From Pedobacter paludis (lineage in GTDB: Bacteria; Bacteroidota; Bacteroidia; Sphingobacteriales; Sphingobacteriaceae): a stretch of 64,000 nt of DNA. The stretch is from assembly GCF_003173575.1 (NCBI RefSeq), contig NZ_QGNY01000001.1, forward strand, positions 310,001 to 374,000, written 5' to 3'. The position numbers were made by a program, and so were the translations under genes. Positions within the stretch are counted from its first letter, which is position 1. Each line of letters starts with the position of its first letter. The notes beneath the pieces were generated by a model that saw only the letters and a list, made by a program, of their open reading frames with translations, did no database searches and was not told the origin of the DNA. Shown piece by piece: positions 45,311 to 53,830 of the stretch.

Positions 45311-45770
45311 AACTTAGCCCGGATAAAGGGTCGGCAGGTTCAACCCAAGAAAGCATAAAAAAGAAACGGACCGGCAGCTGACCGGTCCGGAACACAAACT
45401 AATTATTTCTAGAAAAGGTCTTCTACATACCTTTTAAAAAAAATGGGGCATGACATCCACCATACCTTGCGAGATGATCCAACGCGGATTTCAGGAAAGA
45501 AACACCGGGTCAGCTTTTGCAGAGATTTACCGTGCCTTTCTCCCTCATCCGCGGCGCAAAGATGAAGGCTGCTACTAACAAAACAAATGATCGCTATCAT
45601 TTCAGGAAATCCGACCAAAACTACGCGTCAAAACCGAATTAAATTCTGAAACAAACAAAAAACAACTCAAAAACTACCCAAAAATTTTAAGATCTGAAAA
45701 ACAAATTAATATCTTTACCTCAATCTCTATAACATCTAGTACACAAAAATTAAAACGCTAAACAGTTGTT
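45311..45770. other. Gene-free region ahead of the Lrp-type gene
   Basis: About 460 bases. Apart from the hairpin at 45367-45389 I see no supportable feature. A 69-residue minus-strand frame at 45409-45618 has no protein-like pattern. The last 100 bases are AT-rich and probably carry the promoter of the 45771 gene. Confidence 0.4.
45367..45389 (-). terminator. GC-rich hairpin (leftward terminator-like)
   Basis: CGGACCGG / CCGGTCCG with a seven-base loop. Read on the minus strand it is followed by a T-rich run. The gene on its left is rightward, so it may act as a bidirectional terminator for that gene, or be a protein-binding site. Confidence 0.45.
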
Positions 45771-46238
45771 ATGGAAGACTATTGCCTGGACGAGTTGGAT
45801 TACGCCATCCTCAAGATCCTACAAACCGATTCCCGCATCACCTACGATGACTTGGGAAAAAAGCTGCATCGCAGCAAAACCCCCATATTTGAGCGCGTCA
45901 AGCGTTTGGAGCGCCTGGGCTACATCGATTCCTACGTTACCTTAATCAATTATACCAAACTCCGCGAATGCCTGATGAGCTATATCAGCGTCAAGCTCAC
46001 AGACCATTCCATCGAAGCTTTGCAGGACTTTGCCACAAATGCCTGCGCATTGCCCGAGGTCATGGAATGCGCCCACCTTACCGGCGGTACCGACTTCCTA
46101 TTGAAAGTGGTTACCAAAAACATGGAGCATTATAACGAATTCCTCTTCCGTAAACTTGGTAAACTGCCCAACATCGCCAACCTCAACAGTTCAATCGTCA
46201 TCGGCCAGAACAAGAGCAGTCCGGTAATCCCTTTTTGA
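45771..46238 (+). CDS. Lrp/AsnC-family regulator
   Basis: A 155-residue protein of normal Lrp length. The N-terminal winged HTH ('DELDYAILKILQTDSRITYD', 'LGKKLHRSKTPIFERVKRL', 'GYIDSYVTLIN') is followed by the RAM/ligand domain ('SYISVKLTD', 'PEVMECAHLTGGTDFLLKVV'). Lrp proteins sense amino acids and control transport or metabolism. This one stands alone among unrelated genes, so its target is unknown. Intact. Confidence 0.92.
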   Translation: MEDYCLDELDYAILKILQTDSRITYDDLGKKLHRSKTPIFERVKRLERLGYIDSYVTLINYTKLRECLMSYISVKLTDHSIEALQDFATNACALPEVMECAHLTGGTDFLLKVVTKNMEHYNEFLFRKLGKLPNIANLNSSIVIGQNKSSPVIPF

Positions 46239-46401
46239 AGCCGTCAAAACAACAGGCAATGTCAAGCAAAATATAATTTTATCAAACCCTGCAAAAACGG
46301 ACCTTTTTCCCAAAGCACAATTTTTTCTAGGCACTAAACCCACCAAGTTGCACCTTTGAAGAAATCCAAATAAGCGGGCAACCGCTGAATTAAGTAGGTA
46401 A

Positions 46402-46428
46402 GGCCGGCCCGATCGAGAGGGGTCGGCC
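46402..46428 (+). promoter_or_regulatory. Hairpin directly before the 46451 gene
   Basis: GGCCG / CGGCC with an inner CCC / GGG helix; the stem ends 22 bases before the ATG at 46451. It could be a leader hairpin or a protein site. Confidence 0.35.
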
Positions 46429-46450
46429 ATTGCCAAAACTAAACCAAACG

Positions 46451-46996
46451 ATGAACAACCTGAAAAGAATCTTTTATCAGCTCTTCGAGCAAAACCCATA
46501 TATCTTGCAAATACCTGGCTGGAGTTTGCTTAGCCCCGAAGGACTGGTACACGTGCTGGGCAGTGAACCAGAAGATAAAATATACCTGGCGATTTCTGCA
46601 AGAACAGATTCGCAGTTTCAGTTTTACAATGATGCTTACCAAAGCCATTACAGCGCCATGGTCAATGAAAAACGGGAAAAAGGCCGCTGGTATTCGCCCA
46701 TGGAAGAAACTGCGCAACAATTCCTAAAAAACGGTTATCCCGTTCAAGGTTTCAACCTATATTTAAGCGCCTGCGGACAGCGTAAACATGGTAAGACCTA
46801 CGAACTGCTGATGAGGACGGCGATGGCAAAAGCACTGAGCGAAATTTACAATCTTGAGTTGAAAAAACATCAGCTCATCTCCCTGATCTGTCGGACCAAT
46901 AACGGTTCGGTACTCGACGGCTTGTTTTTAAACCAGATGTACCACCACACGCGGCCCATTGACAGCCTGGAAGCCACTTCAATACATAACAGATAA
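46451..46996 (+). CDS. Hypothetical protein
   Basis: A 181-residue soluble protein starting 'MNNLKRIFYQLFEQNPYILQ'; I chose this ATG over an upstream one at 46430 that falls in the hairpin region. The second half 'GQRKHGKTYELLMRTAMAKAL' is basic. I do not recognise the family. It is separated from the next gene by a structured leader (47038-47202). Confidence 0.55.
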   Translation: MNNLKRIFYQLFEQNPYILQIPGWSLLSPEGLVHVLGSEPEDKIYLAISARTDSQFQFYNDAYQSHYSAMVNEKREKGRWYSPMEETAQQFLKNGYPVQGFNLYLSACGQRKHGKTYELLMRTAMAKALSEIYNLELKKHQLISLICRTNNGSVLDGLFLNQMYHHTRPIDSLEATSIHNR

Positions 46997-47037
46997 AACG
47001 CAAAACGTCCATAATATTAGTTTAGTTAGGTTCAAAA

Positions 47038-47202
47038 GGAGTGGATACTCCGGATGAGGTTTATTTTCATCGGCAGGTTTGGTAGTTCTTCCTGCCGTTA
47101 TCTTCAAACCCAACAAAAAAGAATTATCTATTCTTAGCGGATAGGTTAGTTTAATAGTTAATGATTAGTAAAGCATGCGCCGCGAGGGCCCATGCTTTTT
47201 TT
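47038..47202 (+). promoter_or_regulatory. Structured leader ending in a terminator ahead of the acetyltransferase gene
   Basis: Four successive helices can be drawn: GGAGT/ACTCC (47038-47042 with 47047-47051), ATGA/TCAT (47054-47057 with 47067-47070), CGGCAGG/CCTGCCG (47071-47077 with 47091-47097) and AAAGCATG/CATGCTTT (47170-47177 with 47191-47198), the last followed by further T. The final hairpin is a classic rho-independent terminator and stands only 13 bases before the gene's most likely ATG (47215). That layout suggests attenuation or a riboswitch-like leader. No known riboswitch class was recognised. Confidence 0.45.
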
Positions 47203-47214
47203 AATTCCAATCAC

Positions 47215-47787
47215 ATGAAAATCGAAAAATTATTTTCTATACGCATTTATGACGGCAAGAAATTCCTACTCAAAGCACTGACAAAAACCCTGAGGGAATT
47301 AAGGAATCACACCGATTGGCCTACTAAGATCCTTTGGGATGAAAAAGCCATCCTGCAAAAGCTCACCAGCGGAACGCTATTTATGATCATGCTGGAGGAC
47401 GAAGTCTGTGGTTTTCTGGATTACCATGTTCAGCCCCTGCCATACCAAAATAGCAGCCTTCCGAACCTGCACGATAAACAGACCATCTGGATTAGCGATT
47501 TTGCCATCCGTCCAAGCTATGAACACCTGGGTCTTGCGCGAATGCTGATGAATGTGGCGGTAAATTATTCCTGTTACCTTGACAAAAGACAAATTCGAAT
47601 TTTCAAATCCAGCGATGAAAAACTCAACGGCTTTATGGAACATTATGGCTTTAAGCTCCAGTCGGCTGAGCCAAAAAACACAGCTATCTATGAAATAAAA
47701 CTAAGTCGGAGCCCACGCTTGGTTAAAGCTAGTAAGCAGGCAAAGGTAATCCTCAAACCCAATGTAGCTGTTTTGCCAAATCAGTAA
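47215..47787 (+). CDS. GNAT-type N-acetyltransferase
   Basis: A 190-residue protein; start at ATG 47215, because an upstream in-frame ATG at 47161 would run through the terminator hairpin. The GNAT core is visible: 'GTLFMIMLEDEVCGFLDY' (beta strands), 'IWISDFAIRPSYEHLGLARML' (motif A, with acetyl-CoA loop HLGLAR) and 'FMEHYGFKLQ' (motif B). It transfers an acetyl group from acetyl-CoA to an unknown amine. The C-terminal 20 residues are basic. Confidence 0.8.
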   Translation: MKIEKLFSIRIYDGKKFLLKALTKTLRELRNHTDWPTKILWDEKAILQKLTSGTLFMIMLEDEVCGFLDYHVQPLPYQNSSLPNLHDKQTIWISDFAIRPSYEHLGLARMLMNVAVNYSCYLDKRQIRIFKSSDEKLNGFMEHYGFKLQSAEPKNTAIYEIKLSRSPRLVKASKQAKVILKPNVAVLPNQ

Positions 47788-47842
47788 GCAAAGTTAATAA
47801 CGCTAACTATCCAATTCTGAAGGAATCAAACCCTTTACTAAT

Positions 47843-48853
47843 TTAAAACAAACTGTCTTCAGGATCTTCTGCATTGAGATTCTGATCACCAACAAATTTA
47901 TGGTGTCTATCCAACTTCTCTATAGGAACATCAAATTTTTCTGCCAAACGTTTGTGTCGTTCCAACGTCCGGTAAAATCCCTTGAAATTCTCGAAATGAC
48001 TATTATAAGAAGCAATTAAATCGCTACCTGTATTAATCACAAAATAACCGTCCTTGTTTGATCCGATTCTATTGGTTTGCTTCAAAGGATCAATCAACCA
48101 ACTTTGAATATTATTGTCAGTCAATTGTTCAGGTTTCACCCCCATGTCTCTTATTTCTTTGACAATGAGCTCCTTCTTAATTGCCTTTGCGCTGTTATCA
48201 GCGATCGACTCTAGAAAATTATAAAGCATATTTCTCAAAGCGGTGAGATCCCTGAAATAACCCGTTGCAAAATCCTTTTTATTTCCTTTACCGGCAACAC
48301 CAACGAGCTTACGGGCAATTTCATTGCTATCTTTATCACTGATTTTGAGTCCGAGGTCTTTTAAATGATCGACATCATCAGAAAAAGTATAGATCAGCCT
48401 GTTATCCAAAAGTATATCTGTAGCCTCTGTCCATGGATTGCGGTATCGATTACTGGCAGAAAAATATTCAAACTTCAAACCTAATAAAGTATTTTGAATA
48501 GTCATGTCCAGCATTTTGTCAATCCAGCTTCTATCCCCATTTCGGTAAAATTTACCCAGGCTCGAAATTAACTTTGAATACAGTTTGTCCTCCAAATCAT
48601 CAAGTTTGCCTAAAACCTCACTATCAGTTACATCATCTAAATTTTCCAATATCGAGGCTTCACACTGCCAGTAAATGGCATCTGTGAAAGTAAATTTCTT
48701 ATCTTTTGCAATTGATGCCTTATTAATTTCAGAAGTAGTCTCAATCAAAAAATCCACATGGCTATTGAAATTTTTCACATAGTTTTTGACCCTATAGTCC
48801 GTGGAAAGCTCGAAGTTATCAAGCGCATTACTCACTGATGCAATATTTTCCAT
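47843..48853 (-). CDS. Unknown protein coupled to the methyltransferase
   Basis: A 336-residue soluble protein, mostly helical and not recognised. Residues about 220-300 ('IVKEIRDMGVKPEQLTDNNIQ', 'PLKQTNRIGSNKDGYFVI') look like a winged-helix region. The N-terminal half has acidic helices ('ENLDDVTDSEVLGKLDDLED'). It starts 1 base after the methyltransferase stop, so the two are co-expressed. A partner protein for the methyltransferase or a DNA-binding regulator are the likeliest options. No nuclease motif seen. Confidence 0.6.
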   Translation of the reverse strand: MENIASVSNALDNFELSTDYRVKNYVKNFNSHVDFLIETTSEINKASIAKDKKFTFTDAIYWQCEASILENLDDVTDSEVLGKLDDLEDKLYSKLISSLGKFYRNGDRSWIDKMLDMTIQNTLLGLKFEYFSASNRYRNPWTEATDILLDNRLIYTFSDDVDHLKDLGLKISDKDSNEIARKLVGVAGKGNKKDFATGYFRDLTALRNMLYNFLESIADNSAKAIKKELIVKEIRDMGVKPEQLTDNNIQSWLIDPLKQTNRIGSNKDGYFVINTGSDLIASYNSHFENFKGFYRTLERHKRLAEKFDVPIEKLDRHHKFVGDQNLNAEDPEDSLF

Positions 48854-48854
48854 G

Positions 48855-49478
48855 TTATGCTTTTTTAATGTGAATCAGTTGGTTAGGTACAGCCGTGTCT
48901 GAAAGATTTGACCTGTAAAATGTATGGTTCTGCCTATATGGATGATTTGCATCAACGACTTGCAACTCAAACTCGAAATCATAATCAAGGTCATTTTCTT
49001 CTTTTAACTTCCCATAATACCTTTGAAGATTGCTAAACTTACTCCAGACATTAGTAGAGCTTCCAAGCACGATAACCGTGCCATTATCGGCCAACAAATC
49101 GTGTACCTTTTCTAAAAAATACTTCGTCTCAAACTTACCCCTGAAGCCTATCATTATTGGATTACAAAAAATAACATTATCAAAAGTTCGACCGTTGGTT
49201 TGAACGGTAAGGTAATCACAGCGTTCATCTAAGTAATGACAGTCCTGCAATTCATAATCAGCAGGGTGCTGCATAAAATGATCAACTTGCGGAATTGTGA
49301 TGTCTGTTAAAAAACAGTTAGGAAACTCCCGTTTACCAAAAAAAGCTTTACCGGCAGCGAACTCGATGTTTCTGACTTGCGGGTTTACAGGGAAATCGGA
49401 ATGATGTGCGAAATCATTTCCGTTAATATCTTTGCGAGGCATTAATTTAAGGTTATTATATTTAAATTTGTTTCGCAC
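48855..49478 (-). CDS. Class I SAM-dependent methyltransferase-like protein
   Basis: A 207-residue Rossmann-like protein. 'FDNVIFCNPIMIGF' is a motif IV-like block (NP instead of the canonical DPPY/NPPY), and 'LADNGTVIVLGSSTNVWSKF' is the strand after it. The N-terminal SAM-binding motif is weak: 'NIEFAAGKAFFG' is a possible form. The target (DNA, RNA or small molecule) is unclear. Its start lies 19 bases from that of the divergent AlkB-like gene, so the two share a promoter region. Confidence 0.6.
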   Translation of the reverse strand: MRNKFKYNNLKLMPRKDINGNDFAHHSDFPVNPQVRNIEFAAGKAFFGKREFPNCFLTDITIPQVDHFMQHPADYELQDCHYLDERCDYLTVQTNGRTFDNVIFCNPIMIGFRGKFETKYFLEKVHDLLADNGTVIVLGSSTNVWSKFSNLQRYYGKLKEENDLDYDFEFELQVVDANHPYRQNHTFYRSNLSDTAVPNQLIHIKKA

Positions 49479-49497
49479 AATATACTAAAACTCGAAA

Positions 49498-50034
49498 ATG
49501 AATCAAAACATTCCAATAGGTATTTCAGTTTTTGAGGCACGGGGAGGGTTTTATGAAAATCTTTTTTCTAAAACGAAAAGTGAAGTGGAATGGGATTGCC
49601 GCATCCGGTCCAGGAAGACGGCGTCCTTTGGAATGCCCTACGATTATTCCGGATTAGCCTACAGTACCTTGGATTTTCCCAGTTTTATCGATAAAGTAAT
49701 AGAAGATATTTTGCCAATAGTTGGCTATAGACCCAACAATTGCCTTATTAATTTCTATGATTCCGGCGCATCAGCGATGGGGTTCCATTCAGACCGGACC
49801 GATATCTTAGCACCACTTACCGGGATAACCATCCTATCCTTAGGTGATTCAAGAACCATGCGCTTTAAAAATAAGAACACCGGAGAAATCATAGATTTTA
49901 TCATGAAACCAAACTCCTTTCTGCATATGTCAGCAGAGCTGCAGCATGATTGGTTACATGCAATTTTAGCAGATCCTAAAAATACCAACCAGCGGATTAG
50001 CATAACCTTTAGGCGGCTGATTGCCCATTCATAG
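49498..50034 (+). CDS. AlkB-like Fe(II)/2-oxoglutarate dioxygenase
   Basis: A 178-residue protein. The double-stranded beta-helix motifs of AlkB are clear: 'NCLINFYDSGASAMGFHSD' with HxD iron ligands, 'ILSLGDSRTMRF', a distal iron histidine in 'LQHDWLHAI', and 'NQRISITFRRL' with the 2-oxoglutarate/base arginines. AlkB proteins remove N-alkyl groups from bases by oxidation; some bacterial relatives act on tRNA or proteins. Close divergent pairing with a methyltransferase gene suggests a methylate/demethylate pair, which is inference. Confidence 0.88.
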   Translation: MNQNIPIGISVFEARGGFYENLFSKTKSEVEWDCRIRSRKTASFGMPYDYSGLAYSTLDFPSFIDKVIEDILPIVGYRPNNCLINFYDSGASAMGFHSDRTDILAPLTGITILSLGDSRTMRFKNKNTGEIIDFIMKPNSFLHMSAELQHDWLHAILADPKNTNQRISITFRRLIAHS

Positions 50035-50121
50035 TTACTCCTAGAAACGACTGAGCATTAAGCCAAGAGGCAAACCATCAGCTGCGAGGTTCTGAACCTT
50101 AAATTTTGCAAATTTCATAAT

Positions 50122-50156
50122 CCGACCGAGCCCAGTTAAAAACCGGACTCGGTCGG
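50122..50156 (-). terminator. Long hairpin behind the histone-like gene
   Basis: CCGACCGAGcCC / GGaCTCGGTCGG, eleven pairs with one mismatch and an 11-base loop (50122-50133 with 50145-50156). On the minus strand it follows the histone-like stop by 8 bases; the 3' side is AT-rich but lacks a clean T-run. Confidence 0.6.
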
Positions 50157-50164
50157 GTCAATAC

Positions 50165-50347
50165 TTACTTTCCCTCGTTCTTTGCCGCCTGCACTTCCGC
50201 GCGGCCTTCGCTCGCCAGGTTTTTGATCTCCTGATAGGCTTTCCTCAGTCGCGTCCCCGCGGCCTTGTTTCCTTTAGCATAGAAATTTTCGGCATCCTTT
50301 TCCGTTGCAGCAATTACTTCCTTGATTTTTTTCAGTGCATTCATCAT
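50165..50347 (-). CDS. Hc1-like histone
   Basis: A 60-residue basic, helical protein with the Bacteroidetes 'histone H1-like' pattern: 'NALKKIKEVIAATEKDAENFY', 'KGNKAAGTRLRKAYQEIKNLA' and an Ala/Lys tail. It probably binds DNA non-specifically and condenses it. A second ATG 3 bases inside is equally possible. It is the last leftward gene of the conjugation region and may protect or shape transferred DNA. Confidence 0.8.
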   Translation of the reverse strand: MMNALKKIKEVIAATEKDAENFYAKGNKAAGTRLRKAYQEIKNLASEGRAEVQAAKNEGK

Positions 50348-50439
50348 TTAATATTTAGGTATTTAAAATAGGTATTATCCCAATTAAACGCCTAAAACAT
50401 GAAAAACAATACAAAGCACCAAGAACACCAATGACAACG

Positions 50440-51864
50440 CTACATGTTCAGCCCGTTGTCCTGCTGCTGCGATTTTCCCTTATTCTTTCCTTTCTCTTCC
50501 ATCAGCGATTGCGACTGGCCCTGATCTTTCTGCAGCTCCTCACGCTTCAGCGGCTTTCCACCCAGCTCAAAGAAATTCAGGTTGGTATACCTAGGAACCG
50601 CTTCCACACGCAACTTCAGCTCTTCGCCTGAAACCGGCGACACTAAAGTCACCACTGGCTTATTTCCGTTCTGCATTTCGCTCACCAATTTCTCCAGCGA
50701 TTCCTTTTTATCCAGCTCTTTAATTGGATAGGCCGAGAGCTCTTTCTTCAAATCAAATCCATAACCCTCCCCATACTGCTTCATCGTATAATTCCCATAA
50801 CGGTCCTTCGGCTGGTCAAACTGATACTGGCTCCAGGCCTTATACTCTTCCCCGGCCCGGCTCACCATATTCTCCCTAAACACCGCGCGGCCCTGCAGCA
50901 TATTGGCCGCCTGCTCTACGGAAAACCCTTTACCGCGATCCACATAATGCGCATTTCGAATCACCGGTGAATAAAAGGTCGTGCGAAATTCCTTTTGTAC
51001 ATAATCTATTTTACCATCCTTCATCGTCGCCAGCACATCCCGGAACGCGATATCCTTATCCGAAAACTTACCCGTAGCGAGTTCAAAATCCGTCTTCTGT
51101 GCCTTAAAGAAATCCATCGCCTGTATAGCGCTATCAAAACGCTTGGTCTTCAGCTCGCCATTTTCATCGGGCCCAGAGACCAAATACTGGTGTCCTTCCT
51201 TTTCCAGCGGCCTGGCGTTGCTCTTAGCCAACTCAAAACGGTTCAGGTAATAATACTCGGACTGACCCGACTTTTTCATAAGCACCGTCAGGTCCAGCTT
51301 ACCGCGATCAGCCTCCAGCTGTCCAAAAAGCTCAATCTTATCAACCCCTTTTTCCATCAGGCCTTCAGCAGCCTTAATCATGCCTTCAGGAATCTTCAGC
51401 GCCTTGGCCTCGATCCTAAAATTTTCCAAAGAATTTTTATTCATGATGTATTCGTTTTTATATTGATTTAATTCCATCGGCTCACCCTGAGCCTTACGCG
51501 CCTGATCCAGTTCCTTTAGTAAACTGTCCAGTAACGACGACCGGTCCACGCACTCCGAAAAACTCACCCTGCCACTGAAAGCCGCCATACCCGCATAATC
51601 CTTTCCCAGCCCGCTCAAACCCAGCCCTGCAAAATTGCTATTGGACAGTTGCACATGCATTTCCTTAAAAGCCATCCCACGACCCGTAATCGAAAAGTCC
51701 ATCTGTACCTTTAGCTGCTGGCCGCGTTCGAGCACCTTGCCACCGAGACTAAAGCTTTCGGTTTCGCGCTGGATTTCGAGTATCAATTCCTGGCTCACCC
51801 AGTCCGAGGGGTAACCTTTGTTCTCCAAAGCCCCCCTTAGCGCATCAAAGTTCCCGACCTTCAA
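50440..51864 (-). CDS. Conjugative-element protein behind TraM (DUF3945-like)
   Basis: A 474-residue soluble protein. The C-terminal part 'GFSVEQAANMLQGRAVFREN', 'KDRYGNYTMKQYGEGYGFDL' and 'PRYTNLNFFELGGKPLKREEL' recalls DUF3945/DUF4099-type proteins of Bacteroidetes conjugative elements; this is from memory. The tail is Gln/Lys-rich. It overlaps TraM by 4 bases. In CTnDOT-like modules TraN (about 300 residues) follows TraM; this protein takes that place but does not look like TraN. Confidence 0.65.
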   Translation of the reverse strand: MKVGNFDALRGALENKGYPSDWVSQELILEIQRETESFSLGGKVLERGQQLKVQMDFSITGRGMAFKEMHVQLSNSNFAGLGLSGLGKDYAGMAAFSGRVSFSECVDRSSLLDSLLKELDQARKAQGEPMELNQYKNEYIMNKNSLENFRIEAKALKIPEGMIKAAEGLMEKGVDKIELFGQLEADRGKLDLTVLMKKSGQSEYYYLNRFELAKSNARPLEKEGHQYLVSGPDENGELKTKRFDSAIQAMDFFKAQKTDFELATGKFSDKDIAFRDVLATMKDGKIDYVQKEFRTTFYSPVIRNAHYVDRGKGFSVEQAANMLQGRAVFRENMVSRAGEEYKAWSQYQFDQPKDRYGNYTMKQYGEGYGFDLKKELSAYPIKELDKKESLEKLVSEMQNGNKPVVTLVSPVSGEELKLRVEAVPRYTNLNFFELGGKPLKREELQKDQGQSQSLMEEKGKNKGKSQQQDNGLNM

Positions 51865-52961
51865 GGTTTCCCTTTTCTTAAATTATCCCGAAGCAATAGG
51901 GGATAGCCCGCCACCAAAGTCTGGCGAAGCCTGGACACCTTTTTATTCAGCAGCGACCTGGCCGCATCAATCCCAGCCCCAGCTAGTTGGCTCCCCAGAT
52001 CAAAGCGCGATATGCCGATCCCCGAGACACCCGAAGAGATCCCACCGGATACCGCATCCCTGACCAAAGCCTCCGGCGCATTAATTCCCACCATACCATC
52101 CCTGCGGTCAAACACCGTCAGATTCACCGGTACGATCGAAGTCCCTAAGCGGATATTTTTAATTTCCAGTGAAATCCTTTGATTGGAAAAGGCCGCCAAC
52201 CCATATACCAAGTGTCCCGCCGGAATCACCTGCCCGGAAATCAGCAAAGAATCCAGCAATCGCAGCTCCACCACCGTGCCCTGCTTCACCTTTTGCTTCC
52301 CGACAACCTCGGCTGGCACCGCCCTGAACACGCTGTCCGGCAAAACAGAAACCGCCTCCTTTTTAAGCATCCTGCCCGCCAATTCCGGGTTTTGCAATAC
52401 CAATAGCTTATCCATCATTGCACCCAGCTGCTCCAGCTCCGGATCAGATTCCTTAGCCGAAGACATGCCCTTCATCAATAGTTCCAACCGGTCCACATCT
52501 TTGGATAAGGGCGCATTATTGGATACCGGATATTTCGGCAAATTCACGCCAGCACCAACGGCCTGAACCGGCGACGGTGCGGCAATCGCCTGGTTAATCG
52601 CTAGCAACTTTTCATTGATTTTGCGCTCCTGCAACTCAGCATTACTGCCACCAGCACCCGAACTACCAAAGCCAAGTTTCTCCGCTGCAAAGGCAAGCTT
52701 TGAAGTGTCAGCTTTCAGTGAATCCCGTTTGGCCTGCTCATAGTAAGCCATTTTATCCAGCGGATCTTTCTGCTCCAGTTTCGCATCTGGCAAAACCGTA
52801 TTGAGCCCCGACTTAGGTGAAGTTTTCGAAGTCTTTAATCCCTTCCAGTAATACCAGCCATAGCCCAGAAGCCCAACCAATACCAAAATGGCAGCTCCCA
52901 ATAAAACCTGCTGTTTCCAGCTCAGCGCAATGCGCAAGCGCTTTTTCCTTTCTTCATTCAT
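51861..52961 (-). CDS. traM: Conjugation protein TraM
   Basis: A 366-residue protein with an N-terminal cytoplasmic basic stretch, one membrane helix (about residues 19-39, 'LLGAAILVLVGLLGYGWYYW') and a large periplasmic part. The C-terminal domain ('VVELRLLDSLLISGQVIPAG', 'LVYGLAAFSNQRISLEIK', 'GSQLAGAGIDAARSLLNKKV') is the conserved TraM/VirB10-like half. It probably bridges inner and outer membrane in the type IV secretion complex. Order TraK-TraL-TraM is as in CTnDOT-type elements. Confidence 0.85.
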   Translation of the reverse strand: MNEERKKRLRIALSWKQQVLLGAAILVLVGLLGYGWYYWKGLKTSKTSPKSGLNTVLPDAKLEQKDPLDKMAYYEQAKRDSLKADTSKLAFAAEKLGFGSSGAGGSNAELQERKINEKLLAINQAIAAPSPVQAVGAGVNLPKYPVSNNAPLSKDVDRLELLMKGMSSAKESDPELEQLGAMMDKLLVLQNPELAGRMLKKEAVSVLPDSVFRAVPAEVVGKQKVKQGTVVELRLLDSLLISGQVIPAGHLVYGLAAFSNQRISLEIKNIRLGTSIVPVNLTVFDRRDGMVGINAPEALVRDAVSGGISSGVSGIGISRFDLGSQLAGAGIDAARSLLNKKVSRLRQTLVAGYPLLLRDNLRKGKP

Positions 52962-52994
52962 TTTTATTCCTCCTTAATTTTAATTCCTAAAAAA

Positions 52995-53213
52995 TTAGCT
53001 AAATGCCCCTACCAGGAGCCAGATCAGGTAAGCCCCAAACAGGCCAATGAAACTGGTCAACGCTATCTTCCAAGTCAGCGTCGACCAATTTGCTGTCCGA
53101 GCATTCAGGTAATCCGCAAACCGCCGCTGGCGATGCAGCAACCACATACTCATCCGAACCGCCCATCTTTCCTGCGCTTCATTTAGCACCACATTTTTCT
53201 TCCTGAAAATCAT
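52995..53213 (-). CDS. traL: Small conjugation membrane protein TraL-like
   Basis: A 72-residue protein with a basic N-terminal half ('QERWAVRMSMWLLHRQRRF') and one C-terminal membrane helix ('IALTSFIGLFGAYLIWLLVGA'). Assignment as TraL rests mainly on its place between TraK and TraM and on size; the start overlaps the TraK stop by 4 bases. Confidence 0.65.
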   Translation of the reverse strand: MIFRKKNVVLNEAQERWAVRMSMWLLHRQRRFADYLNARTANWSTLTWKIALTSFIGLFGAYLIWLLVGAFS

Positions 53214-53830
53214 GGCAAAGCCCCTTTCCCCACGTCGGTATTCACCAGCGTTTCCCAGCCTTCAATCAAAAAGCCATGCGGATTGTGATCGGTTTGCGAA
53301 TCCAGTACCCGCACGCGGCCGCGCGTCACCAGTTTCCGCAGTACCGTCGAAGAAGAGCGGATGAGTTTCTGCGTGGCATAACAGGTAAAAGGGTAGGGCG
53401 CTTCATTGCCCATTTGAATCGAATCCACTTCAATTTTCTGCGAGATATTTGCCGAAATCAAATTGTTATAATATCCGGCTTCCCGCAAATTATCATAAGC
53501 CGATTTAGCCGAACCGTCGGCCAGATACAAAGCCTTTCCAACGGTAGCCGCAATCGCCTTTTCATCCGGGTCCAGCGTAAAAAACAGGCTATGAAAAGTG
53601 CGAATATGGTCGCGCAATTCCACTGGCATATTCATCCGGCGCTGCGCGCCAAAAGCTTCCAGCATTTTTCCGTTATAGAGGATATATACCCGGCCCTGGC
53701 TTTCTTTCACCATGGTGAAGCTCCAGTAGACCACACTTACCGTACCCAACGTGCAAACCAAAAGAAACGCCACACTAAAGAGCTTAATGTGCTGAAAGGC
53801 ACGGTCGATATTTTTTAACTGCGAAAACAT
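53210..53830 (-). CDS. traK: Conjugation protein TraK (VirB8-like)
   Basis: A 206-residue bitopic protein: a short cytoplasmic N-terminus, membrane helix about residues 18-38, then a periplasmic domain ('MPVELRDHIRTFHSLFFTLDP', 'IQMGNEAPYPFTCYATQ') matching Bacteroidetes TraK. VirB8-type proteins nucleate the secretion channel. Its start touches the end of TraJ and its stop overlaps TraL. Confidence 0.88.
   Translation of the reverse strand: MFSQLKNIDRAFQHIKLFSVAFLLVCTLGTVSVVYWSFTMVKESQGRVYILYNGKMLEAFGAQRRMNMPVELRDHIRTFHSLFFTLDPDEKAIAATVGKALYLADGSAKSAYDNLREAGYYNNLISANISQKIEVDSIQMGNEAPYPFTCYATQKLIRSSSTVLRKLVTRGRVRVLDSQTDHNPHGFLIEGWETLVNTDVGKGALP

Noticed and set aside
45409-45618. 69-residue minus-strand frame
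   Set aside because: No protein-like pattern and no ribosome-binding context; isolated between features on the other strand.
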